A DNA stretch of 64,000 nucleotides from Pseudomonadota bacterium (lineage in GTDB: Bacteria > Pseudomonadota > Gammaproteobacteria > Burkholderiales > Methylophilaceae). Below are positions 25,079 to 33,191 of the stretch, in pieces; position 1 is the first letter of the stretch, and every line of letters starts with the position of its first letter. The translations under genes and the position numbers were made by a program. Where the stretch lies: assembly GCA_020053735.1 (NCBI GenBank), contig JAGVMP010000009.1, forward strand, positions 1 to 64,000, in the 5' to 3' direction. The notes beneath the pieces are model-generated. The model did not search any database and had not been told where the DNA came from. It saw nothing but the letters and a program-made list of their open reading frames with translations.

Positions 25079-27355
25079 ATGGCAAAAGCACACTTATTAG
25101 GCTACCCACGCATAGGCGCAAAACGCGAGTTAAAGTTTGCATTAGAATCGTTTTGGCGCAAAGAGTCATCTTCAGACGACTTGCAAAAAACGGCGAAGTC
25201 ATTACGCACCAACCATTGGCAAAAGCAGCAAAATGCAGGTTTGGCCTATATCACCAGTAATGATTTCTCGCTGTATGACCACGTGTTAGATCACACGCTG
25301 TTGTTTGGCGGGCAACCCAAGCGCTTTGCTAAATTGCCTTTCGGTGAAAAGAGTATTTCGCCAGAAAACGCTTACTTCTCATTGGCGCGTGGTAACTTGG
25401 AGCAACCGGCAATGGAAATGACCAAGTGGTTAGATACGAATTATCACTACATTGTGCCAGAGCTAAATAGCGATACCCAGTTTTCACTCAATGCACAGGA
25501 TTTTTTAAGCCAGTTAGATGAAGCGCAAAAACTTGCCAAAAATGTGAAACCTGTGCTGCTAGGCCCAGTAAGTTTTCTATATTTAAGTAAAGCACGCGAC
25601 ATCAATAAGCTGGATCTACTTGATAGCCTGACTCAGCAATATGTTTATTTGCTACAAGAGCTGCATGCTAAAAAAGTGGAGTGGGTACAAATTGATGAGC
25701 CGATTTTTGCGCTGGATTTGGATGATGCTTGGCTGAAAGCGTTTGAACGCGCTTATGCCTGGTTTAGAACATCGCGCCCAAAACTATTGTTAACCACTTA
25801 TTTTGCCAATGTCTCACGTTATCAAGGTTTTATCGCGACTTTGCCTGTAGATGGCATTCACTTGGATTTGGTGCGTGCGCCAGAACAGCTCGGTCCTTGG
25901 GTGAATGCAATCCCCAGTTACTGGGTGTTGTCTGTTGGTGTGGTTGATGGGCGCAATATCTGGCGTACCGATTTAGATAAAGCGCTCGCATTGCTAGAGC
26001 CTTGGGTACAACGCTTAGATGAACGCTTATGGCTTGCGCCCAGTTGCTCACTACTGCACACGCCAGTGACTTTGGAGCATGAAGTGAAACTGGACGCAGA
26101 GATTAAAGCCTGGTTAGCGTTTGGAGATGAAAAATTAGTTGAGCTAAACATTATCGCAATGGCTTTAAACCACGGCGTTGATTCTGTGGCAAACGAGTTA
26201 AGTATTTCACGTGCAGCAGTCGCCTCACGCAATCATTCAGCGCGTGTGCATCATGCCGATGTTAAAGCACGTATTAGTGCCTTGGATATCGTGAATGAAA
26301 ATCGAGAAAGCCCATTTAGCGTTCGGAAAATCACACAGCGTGCGCGTTTGAATTTGCCTTTATTACCCACAACCACTATCGGCTCATTCCCGCAAACGCC
26401 AGATGTTCGCGCCAGCAGAGCGGCCTTTAAAAAAGGGGAAATCAGCCAAACCAAGTACGATGCTGATATGGAATCGCATATTACCTATGCCATCCGTGAG
26501 CAAGAAGATTTGGGCTTGGATGTGCTGGTGCATGGCGAGGCAGAGCGTAACGATATGGTGGAATACTTTGGTGAGAAGCTTGCAGGCTATGTATTTACCC
26601 AAAATGGCTGGGTGCAGAGCTATGGTTCGCGTTGCGTAAAACCGCCGGTGATTTATGGTGATGTATACAGGCCGCAGCCGATGACAGTAGAGACCGCAAG
26701 CTTTGCACAATCGCTTTCTACGCGTCCAGTAAAAGGCATGTTGACTGGCCCGATTACCATGCTGCAATGGTCTTTTGTACGCGATGACCAACCACGCGAA
26801 GCCACGGCTTTGCAATTGGCTTTGGCGATTCGTGATGAAGTGGATGATTTGCAAAAAGCCGGCATTGCAATAATCCAGATTGATGAGCCCGCTTTACGTG
26901 AAGGCTTGCCGTTGCAAAGTGCCGCCTGGGTAAATTACCTAGCTTGGGCAGTGCGTGCATTCAAGCTCTCAGCCAGTGTTGCCAAAGACGATACGCAGAT
27001 TCATACCCATATGTGCTATGCCGAGTTTAACGATATTTTGCCAGCGATTGCGGCGATGGATGCGGATGTCATTACGATTGAAACCTCACGCTCTGCCATG
27101 GAGTTGCTGGATGGCTTTGGTAAATTTTCTTATCCAAATGACATTGGCCCTGGGGTGTATGACATTCACTCACCACGTGTACCCACTATTGAGGCAATGG
27201 AAAAAATGATGAAACGTGCTTTTGAAGTGATTCCGGCAGAGCGGTTATGGATTAACCCAGATTGCGGTTTGAAAACCCGCGGTTGGGAAGAGACTAAACT
27301 TGCGTTGCAGAACATGGTGAATGTGGCTAAAAAATTGCGTGAGAAATTGGCTTAA
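25079..27355 (+). CDS. metE: Cobalamin-independent methionine synthase MetE
   Basis: This 758-residue protein has the full two-barrel MetE layout. The N-terminal domain starts with HLLGYPRIGAKRELKFALE. The catalytic C-terminal domain contains LPLLPTTTIGSFPQT, DVLVHGEAERNDMVEYFGE, LTGPITMLQWSFVRDD, the zinc ligands in HTHMCYAEF and the C-terminal cysteine in NPDCGLKTR. It transfers a methyl group from methyltetrahydrofolate polyglutamate to homocysteine without B12. The length is normal (E. coli 753 aa). No riboswitch precedes it; MetR is the visible regulator. An inverted-repeat element follows the stop. Confidence 0.96.
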   Translation: MAKAHLLGYPRIGAKRELKFALESFWRKESSSDDLQKTAKSLRTNHWQKQQNAGLAYITSNDFSLYDHVLDHTLLFGGQPKRFAKLPFGEKSISPENAYFSLARGNLEQPAMEMTKWLDTNYHYIVPELNSDTQFSLNAQDFLSQLDEAQKLAKNVKPVLLGPVSFLYLSKARDINKLDLLDSLTQQYVYLLQELHAKKVEWVQIDEPIFALDLDDAWLKAFERAYAWFRTSRPKLLLTTYFANVSRYQGFIATLPVDGIHLDLVRAPEQLGPWVNAIPSYWVLSVGVVDGRNIWRTDLDKALALLEPWVQRLDERLWLAPSCSLLHTPVTLEHEVKLDAEIKAWLAFGDEKLVELNIIAMALNHGVDSVANELSISRAAVASRNHSARVHHADVKARISALDIVNENRESPFSVRKITQRARLNLPLLPTTTIGSFPQTPDVRASRAAFKKGEISQTKYDADMESHITYAIREQEDLGLDVLVHGEAERNDMVEYFGEKLAGYVFTQNGWVQSYGSRCVKPPVIYGDVYRPQPMTVETASFAQSLSTRPVKGMLTGPITMLQWSFVRDDQPREATALQLALAIRDEVDDLQKAGIAIIQIDEPALREGLPLQSAAWVNYLAWAVRAFKLSASVAKDDTQIHTHMCYAEFNDILPAIAAMDADVITIETSRSAMELLDGFGKFSYPNDIGPGVYDIHSPRVPTIEAMEKMMKRAFEVIPAERLWINPDCGLKTRGWEETKLALQNMVNVAKKLREKLA

Positions 27356-27372
27356 GTTAATTCATTCACACT

Positions 27373-27551
27373 GTCATTCCCGCGTAGGCGGGAATCCAGA
27401 TAGGCAACAATTTAGCGTAAGTTTGTTTATTGCGAGAATGAAACATAGTTTTTTAGCAGATGGTTATAAAGCAGAATACATACATTATTAACGGTAAAAA
27501 TACCAAGTTAGATTTGCATACTGCCTAGATTCCCGCCTACGCGGGAATGAC
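27373..27551. repeat. 179-bp element with 24-bp perfect inverted ends (GTCATTCCCGC type)
   Basis: The 24-bp arm at 27373-27396 is the exact complement of 27528-27551. Each arm is itself a hairpin, TTCCCGC-GTAG-GCGGGAA. The 131 bp between have no gene. This is a widely distributed proteobacterial repeat type. Here it follows metE and may end its transcription. Confidence 0.9.
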
Positions 27552-27612
27552 GGGAATTTAATTAAATAAAAATTCTTTATAAAACATATATATAGAAATT
27601 ATTTTAAAGAAT

Positions 27613-27660
27613 TATCAATATATTGTGTTTTAATTGTTGAAATCCCCCGCTATATTGCGT
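27613..27660 (+). promoter_or_regulatory. Pair of NrdR-box-like sites at the nrdAB promoter
   Basis: Box 1 (27613-27628) matches 13 of 16 positions of the NrdR consensus (core CAATATATTGTGT). Box 2 (27645-27660, core CTATATTGCGT) matches about 11 of 16. Their starts are 32 bp apart, three helical turns, which is the spacing seen for NrdR box pairs. Box 2 lies between the -35 and -10 elements. NrdR is a dATP/ATP-sensing repressor of ribonucleotide reductase genes; its gene is not in this window. Confidence 0.65.
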
Positions 27661-27666
27661 TATAGT
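27637..27666 (+). promoter_or_regulatory. Predicted sigma-70 promoter of nrdAB
   Basis: TTGAAA at 27637-27642 and TATAGT at 27661-27666 are separated by 18 bp. The predicted start near 27673 coincides with the first base-paired part of the cobalamin riboswitch. Confidence 0.6.
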
Positions 27667-27672
27667 TTGCAA

Positions 27673-27881
27673 ATACGGTTCTTGAGTTTCAGTCGAAATT
27701 CAAGATAAAAGGGAATCCGGTGCGAGGTTTGTACCAGTTTTAATTAGCTGGCAAATTTCAATTCCGGGGCTGCCCCCGCAGCTGTAATCAGCGAGTCATT
27801 TTGTATTTCTTTGCCACTGAGTGTGAATTCGGGAAGGCTAGCAAAATGATGAAGACCTGAAAGCCAGAAGACCTGCCGTAG
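27673..27881 (+). ncRNA. Cobalamin (B12) riboswitch ahead of nrdAB
   Basis: The conserved elements appear in order: GGGAATCCGGTGCGAG (27711-27726), the GCTGCCCCCGCAGCTGTAA core (27770-27787), GCCACTG (27812-27818), GGGAAGG (27831-27837) and the B12 box AGCCAGAAGACCTGCCGT (27862-27879). The outer ACGGTT/GCCGT ends can close P1. B12 riboswitches normally reduce expression when adenosylcobalamin binds. About 200 nt lie between the aptamer and the nrdA start. They contain a TTTTGCATGCAAAA palindrome (27902-27915) and a possible stem (27937-27945 with 27991-27999) that could be parts of the expression platform. Confidence 0.93.
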
Positions 27882-28078
27882 CACTTTTTTGCGTGCCTTA
27901 ATTTTGCATGCAAAAGTAATTTTTATAACGTTTGAGGCGGGGTGTCCTCGGCAGATGGAGTGGCTATTTGGTATATTTAATATATAACAGCGCTCCGCCA
28001 TGCTGGTCTTTATTAAACAAGCGACTTTTGTCATTGTCAATAAAGCGTACCTGCCCTTTATTAAAAAGGGAAAACCAA

Positions 28079-30913
28079 ATGGATGATATTAGACCATCAC
28101 CGAACAGTACATTAGGCACTGATTCAACACAATCCACACTATCGCCTATGTTGCAGGTGATTCGCCGTAACGGCGCCGCTGTAGCATTCACTCTCGATAA
28201 AATCTCGATTGCCATCACCAAGGCGTTCTTGGCGGTAGAAGGCAATCAAAGCGCAGCGTCGCAACGCGTACGTGACCAAGTAGCTACCTTGAGCCAGTTA
28301 GTGAATAACGCGTTAATTCGTCGCCTGCCTGCTGGTGGCTCTATCCATATCGAAGACATTCAAGACCAAGTTGAATTGGCGTTGATGCGTAACGGCAACC
28401 ACGATGTAGCACGTGCTTATGTGCTCTACCGTGAGAAGCGTAATGCCGAGCGTGCCGCTGAAAAAGCGATGACTGGCGAACCTAGCCATGCGCTCAACGT
28501 GAATATGGGCGGCAAAGCGGGTGAAAATTTGGTGCCGCTCAATATCAAGCAACTGAATGACATGATGGCAGAGGCCTGTTTGAACCTAGGCAATGAAGTC
28601 GATGTGAATCTGGTGGTGGAGCAGGCAGTCCGCGATTTATACGATGGCATCCCCTTTAGCGAAGTGTATAAAGCGCTGATTTTATCTGCACGTAGTTTGA
28701 TTGAAACTGAGCCAGCCTATAACTATGTGACTGCACGTTTGCAGCTGGATCTGGTGCGTGCCGAAGTGCTTGGCGAGCGTGTCAGTCATGCTGAAATGGA
28801 TGCGCACTATGTGGATTACTTCCCACGCTATATCAAGATTGGTATCGGTGCAGATTTGCTGGACCCACGTTTAGCCCAATTTGATTTGGATAAACTTGCA
28901 AAATCATTAGTCAAAGAGCGCGATTTCCAATTCGGCTATCTAGGTATTCAGACCCTGTATGACCGCTACTTCTTACACATCGAAGAGCGTCGTATCGAGT
29001 TGCCGCAAATTTTCTTCATGCGCGTGGCGATGGGCTTGGCGATTAACGAGATTGACCGTGAAGCGTGCGCAATCGAGTTCTATAACGTATTGAGCACGTT
29101 CGATTTTATGAGTTCAACGCCAACTTTATTCAATGCTGGCACATTGCACTCACAGCTTTCTTCTTGCTACCTTACCACGGTGAGCGACGACTTGGATGGT
29201 ATCTACCAAGGCATTAAAGAAAATGCGCTGTTGCAAAAATACGCAGGCGGTTTAGGTAACGATTGGACGCCAGTACGCTCGCTAGGCGCGCGCATCAAAG
29301 GTACCAACGGTAAGAGCCAAGGTGTGATTCCATTCTTGAAAGTGGTAAATGACACTGCTGTAGCGGTAAATCAGGGTGGTAAGCGTAAAGGTGCGGTGTG
29401 TGGCTACTTGGAAACTTGGCATCTGGATATTGAAGAATTTTTAGACCTGCGTAAAAACACCGGTGATGATCGCCGCCGCACACATGATATGAATACCGCG
29501 CATTGGATTCCTGATCTATTTATGCGCCGCGTGACTGAAGCTGGTGATTGGACATTGTTCTCGCCATCTGATGTACCAGATCTACATGACAAATATGGCA
29601 AAGCCTTCGAAGCCGCTTACGTTGAATATGAGCGTCGCGCCGATAATGGTGAAATCAAGCTATTCAAGCGTGTGCCAGCTTTGCAAATGTGGCGCAAGAT
29701 GCTTTCGATGCTGTTCGAAACTGGTCACCCTTGGATTACTTTCAAAGACCCATGCAATATTCGTTCACCACAGCAACACGTGGGCGTGGTACATAGTTCA
29801 AATCTATGCACAGAAATCACACTAAATACTTCTGATACGGAAATCGCTGTGTGTAACTTAGGTTCCGTCAATTTATTGCAGCATTTAACAGAAGTTAAAG
29901 GTAATTTAGTGTTAGATAACGACAAGTTGCAAGCCACGATTAAAGTCGGTATGCGCATGTTGGACAACGTTGTAGATATCAACTTCTACCCGGTAGGCAA
30001 GGCGCGCAACTCCAATACACGCCATCGTCCGGTGGGCATGGGCATTATGGGTTTCCAAAATTGTTTGCATGCCATGCGTATTCCGTACGCCAGCATGGAA
30101 GCGGTTGAGTTCGCCGACCGCGCCATGGAAATGGTGTGCTACAACGCTTATTGGGCATCTACCGTGTTGGCAGAAGAACGTGGCCCGTACTCTAGCTTTA
30201 AGGGTAGTTTGTGGGACCAAGGCATTCTGCCATTAGATACGCTAGATTTGTTGTTAAGTGAACGTGGCGGCAATGTGGAGGTGGATAGAAGTAAGACGCT
30301 AGATTGGGACGCTTTGCGCAGCCGCATTCAAAAGGTCGGCATGCGTAACTCAAATTGTGTAGCAATTGCACCTACTGCGACAATTTCTAACATTGTCGGT
30401 GTGTCAGCTAGCATTGAGCCTGAATACCAAAACCTGTATGTGAAATCTAATTTATCAGGTGAATTCACGATTGTGAATGAACAACTGGTTAATGACCTGA
30501 AAGCACGTGGCTTGTGGGATACGGTCATGGTGTCAGACTTGAAGTACTTCGACGGTTCATTGGCACCGATAGACCGTGTACCGGCAGACCTGAAACAGCT
30601 TTATGCGACTGCGTTTGACGTTGATCCAAGCTGGTTGATTGAAGCTGCTGCACGCCGCCAAAAATGGATAGACCAGGCGCAATCACTCAACCTGTATTTC
30701 GCGGTGCCTTCTGGCAAAAAACTTAACGATACGTATCTATTGGCTTGGCAACGTGGCCTGAAAACGACTTATTACCTACGTTCGTTAGGGGCAACAGCGG
30801 CTGAGAAATCAACCGGCAGCGGTGGTGAGTTGAATGCGGTTGCATCAAGTGCCCCGGAACCGGCGCCGAAGATGTGCAGTATTGACAATCCAGAATGCGA
30901 ATCTTGCCAATAA
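28079..30913 (+). CDS. nrdA: Class Ia ribonucleoside-diphosphate reductase, alpha subunit
   Basis: From the ATG at 28079, preceded by AAGGG, the protein is 944 residues; the open frame extends upstream into the riboswitch leader, which is not coding. An N-terminal ATP-cone (~20-110: VIRRNGAAVAFTLDKISIAITKAFL) gives dATP control. The catalytic barrel has STPTLFNAGTLHSQLSSCYL, the NLCTEI active-site segment, and PTATISNIVGVSASIEPEYQN. The C-terminal redox tail ends CSIDNPECESCQ. It reduces NDPs to dNDPs using the tyrosyl radical of NrdB. Expression is predicted to be controlled by NrdR-like sites and B12. It is followed 14 bp later by nrdB. Confidence 0.95.
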   Translation: MDDIRPSPNSTLGTDSTQSTLSPMLQVIRRNGAAVAFTLDKISIAITKAFLAVEGNQSAASQRVRDQVATLSQLVNNALIRRLPAGGSIHIEDIQDQVELALMRNGNHDVARAYVLYREKRNAERAAEKAMTGEPSHALNVNMGGKAGENLVPLNIKQLNDMMAEACLNLGNEVDVNLVVEQAVRDLYDGIPFSEVYKALILSARSLIETEPAYNYVTARLQLDLVRAEVLGERVSHAEMDAHYVDYFPRYIKIGIGADLLDPRLAQFDLDKLAKSLVKERDFQFGYLGIQTLYDRYFLHIEERRIELPQIFFMRVAMGLAINEIDREACAIEFYNVLSTFDFMSSTPTLFNAGTLHSQLSSCYLTTVSDDLDGIYQGIKENALLQKYAGGLGNDWTPVRSLGARIKGTNGKSQGVIPFLKVVNDTAVAVNQGGKRKGAVCGYLETWHLDIEEFLDLRKNTGDDRRRTHDMNTAHWIPDLFMRRVTEAGDWTLFSPSDVPDLHDKYGKAFEAAYVEYERRADNGEIKLFKRVPALQMWRKMLSMLFETGHPWITFKDPCNIRSPQQHVGVVHSSNLCTEITLNTSDTEIAVCNLGSVNLLQHLTEVKGNLVLDNDKLQATIKVGMRMLDNVVDINFYPVGKARNSNTRHRPVGMGIMGFQNCLHAMRIPYASMEAVEFADRAMEMVCYNAYWASTVLAEERGPYSSFKGSLWDQGILPLDTLDLLLSERGGNVEVDRSKTLDWDALRSRIQKVGMRNSNCVAIAPTATISNIVGVSASIEPEYQNLYVKSNLSGEFTIVNEQLVNDLKARGLWDTVMVSDLKYFDGSLAPIDRVPADLKQLYATAFDVDPSWLIEAAARRQKWIDQAQSLNLYFAVPSGKKLNDTYLLAWQRGLKTTYYLRSLGATAAEKSTGSGGELNAVASSAPEPAPKMCSIDNPECESCQ

Positions 30914-30927
30914 TTAAGAATTAAGGA

Positions 30928-32070
30928 ATGAACGTGCTTTCATTTGAAGATGAAGTTTACGTAGAGACGCCAGAATCAATCTCGGCACCAAAACTGGCGT
31001 CAGTGCCAACACCAACAGCTTCGCCAGTAGCCGCTAATCAACCGTCAATCTCAGGCCGTGTGAATGCTTCAGACAAGCGCATGATCAACGGTCAAACTGA
31101 TGTAAATCAACTGGTGCCGTTCAAGTACCACTGGGCGTGGGATAAGTACTTGGCAGGCTGCGCGAACCACTGGATGCCGCAAGAGGTTTCCATGAGTCGC
31201 GACATTGCACAGTGGAAGGATAGCACCGCACTGACAGATGACGAGCGCTTAATTGTGAAACGTAATCTGGGCTTTTTTACCACGGCTGACTCACTTGCTG
31301 CGAATAACATTGTATTAGGTACTTACCGCCATATTACCGCACCGGAATGCCGTCAGTACTTGCTGCGCCAGGGTTTTGAAGAGGCGATTCATACTCATGC
31401 TTATCAATACATTGTTGAGAGTTTGGGTTTGGATGAATCAGAGGTTTTTAATGCTTATCAAGAAGTGGCGAGCATTAAAGCGAAAGATGATTTTTTAATC
31501 CCATTCATCAATATTTTAACCGACCCAGATTTTAAAACCGGCACACCAGAAGCTGACCAACAATTGTTACGTTCGCTTATCGTATTTGCTTGCATCATGG
31601 AAGGATTGTTCTTCTATGTGGGCTTCGTGCAGATTCTTGCACTTGGTCGTCAAAACAAGATGCAAGGCGCCGCTGAGCAGTATCAGTACATCCTGCGTGA
31701 CGAATCGATGCACTGCAATTTCGGTATTGATGTGATCAACACCATTAAGTTAGAAAATCCGCATTTGTGGACAACTGAATTCCGTGAAGAAATCAAATCT
31801 TTGATGCAAAAAGGCGTAGAGCTTGAATATCAATATGCTGAAGCCACTTTGCCTAGAGGCGTGCTGGGCTTAAACGCTAATATGTTTAAAGAGTATTTGC
31901 GATTTATTGCCAACCGTCGTTGTCAGCAAATTGGTTTGGATGCGCTATACCCAGGTGCTACCAATCCATTCCCTTGGATGAGTGAAATGATGGACTTGAA
32001 GAAAGAGAAAAACTTTTTTGAAACCCGTGTCACTGAATACCAAACTGGCGGCGCGTTAAGCTGGGATTAG
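30928..32070 (+). CDS. nrdB: Class Ia ribonucleoside-diphosphate reductase, beta subunit
   Basis: The 380-residue radical subunit has a disordered N-terminus (~1-50), then the diiron ferritin-like fold. Iron ligands are seen in [14 protein letters not shown] and [14 protein letters not shown], and the C-terminal tail ends [10 protein letters not shown], the peptide that docks into NrdA. It generates the tyrosyl radical needed by NrdA with O2, so the enzyme is aerobic. It forms an operon with nrdA and ends at a perfect hairpin followed by a T-run. Confidence 0.94.
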   Translation: MNVLSFEDEVYVETPESISAPKLASVPTPTASPVAANQPSISGRVNASDKRMINGQTDVNQLVPFKYHWAWDKYLAGCANHWMPQEVSMSRDIAQWKDSTALTDDERLIVKRNLGFFTTADSLAANNIVLGTYRHITAPECRQYLLRQGFEEAIHTHAYQYIVESLGLDESEVFNAYQEVASIKAKDDFLIPFINILTDPDFKTGTPEADQQLLRSLIVFACIMEGLFFYVGFVQILALGRQNKMQGAAEQYQYILRDESMHCNFGIDVINTIKLENPHLWTTEFREEIKSLMQKGVELEYQYAEATLPRGVLGLNANMFKEYLRFIANRRCQQIGLDALYPGATNPFPWMSEMMDLKKEKNFFETRVTEYQTGGALSWD

Positions 32071-32089
32071 CATAAGAAAGCTGAATTTC

Positions 32090-32134
32090 ATGCCCTGCAA
32101 GCCGCATGGATATTGGCTTGCAGGGCATTTTTTT
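32090..32134 (+). terminator. 3'-end hairpin family, copy 5, perfect and followed by T-run
   Basis: The arms TGCCCTGCAAGCC and GGCTTGCAGGGCA pair perfectly over 13 bp around the loop GCATGGATATT, and a run of seven T follows. It ends nrdAB and lies between convergent nrdB and the COG0523 gene. As the best-preserved copy it gives the family consensus. Confidence 0.9.
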
Positions 32135-32141
32135 AAGTATT

Positions 32142-33143
32142 TTAAACCTGCATTAATGTTTTTCTAATCGCCGCTTCATCTAACCCTTTGCCAATCACCA
32201 CGATGCGATTGCTGGGCTCATCTTCACTCCACCCTTCCAACAAGGTTGGCGGGTATGGGGTGAAGTGTACAGCATGAATTGCCAGTGGCGCGGGCTGGTC
32301 AGCCGCATGGATAATACCTTTTAGGCGCAATAAATCTTTACCGTGAGTTTGGCACAGCTTTAAAATAGCGGGTTTTAAATCGCGCCAATGGATTGGGCTG
32401 GGCAGCGTGACAGTGAAGCTATCAATCTCGGCATGCTGATTTTTTAGCATGCTTGTCACCTTAACAGGCGCGCGTAACCAGCGTTGCGGTTCAGCGTGCT
32501 TGCCTGAGGGGTCAAACAAGCCTACATCAATAATAAAGTCCGGCTCAATTTTGCCCATGCTGATTTTATGCTGGGTGGCGCCAGGGTTGATGGTAATCAG
32601 TTTTTCTTTTAAGTTAGATAGTAGTTCAGGCGTCGCTAAATCGGTTTTAGTCAGCAGTAATACATCGGCTACTGCGGTTTGTTTGCGAGCCTCTAAATGT
32701 TCATTGAGTTGCTGCAATCCATATTCGCTGTCCACTGTTACCACCACTGCATCTAACCTAAATACGCTCTCAATGACTGGTTCGTTCAGCAAATTGCCTA
32801 AAATCGGGCCAGGGTCGGCCATGCCGGTGGTTTCGATAACAATGCGATTAAATTGCGGAATGGCTTGCAGTGCGCGCTTAAAAAATAAATCGCGCATGGT
32901 GTCAGCCAGCTCGTTTTTCAGCGTACAACAGACACAGCCACTGCTTAATAACACGGCGTTATCAGAAATCTGTTCGCTATCCACTTGGGTGGCCAGAATG
33001 TGGTCTAGCCCAGTTGTACCCAGCTCATTGATGATGACAGCACTATCTTTCATCGCGGGTTGTGCCAGCAAGTGATTCAACAGTGTGGTTTTGCCTGAGC
33101 CTAAAAAACCAGTCAGTAAAGTAACGGGTATACGATTATCCAT
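32142..33143 (-). CDS. COG0523-family (CobW/YjiA) metal-linked GTPase
   Basis: The 333-residue protein has a G3E GTPase fold. Walker A is GFLGSGKTTLLNHLL (residues ~12-26), the family metal-binding motif is CVCC in SSGCVCCTLKNEL (~69-74), and there are ETTGMADPG and LLTKTDL (G4) motifs. A CobW C-terminal domain follows (~210-330, with RLKGIIHA). Family members deliver zinc, cobalt or iron to client enzymes. No histidine-rich loop is present. It is convergent with nrdB and divergent from the RNB exonuclease gene (48 bp). The substrate metal cannot be read from sequence. Confidence 0.88.
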   Translation of the reverse strand: MDNRIPVTLLTGFLGSGKTTLLNHLLAQPAMKDSAVIINELGTTGLDHILATQVDSEQISDNAVLLSSGCVCCTLKNELADTMRDLFFKRALQAIPQFNRIVIETTGMADPGPILGNLLNEPVIESVFRLDAVVVTVDSEYGLQQLNEHLEARKQTAVADVLLLTKTDLATPELLSNLKEKLITINPGATQHKISMGKIEPDFIIDVGLFDPSGKHAEPQRWLRAPVKVTSMLKNQHAEIDSFTVTLPSPIHWRDLKPAILKLCQTHGKDLLRLKGIIHAADQPAPLAIHAVHFTPYPPTLLEGWSEDEPSNRIVVIGKGLDEAAIRKTLMQV

Positions 33144-33191
33144 TGTGGTATTTTATCAGAGAGCTTACTAAAGCCATGTAAAATAGCGCCT

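Noticed and set aside
26384-26854. A 156-codon minus-strand ORF within metE
   Set aside because: It is antisense to a conserved MetE catalytic region and has no family features.
27373-27551. A CRISPR-like repeat arrangement
   Set aside because: There are only two arms, in inverted rather than direct orientation, with no regular spacers and no cas genes nearby.
27932-28078. An N-terminal extension of NrdA of 49 residues
   Set aside because: It falls in the riboswitch leader, lacks similarity to NrdA, and the ATG at 28079 has a proper ribosome binding site.
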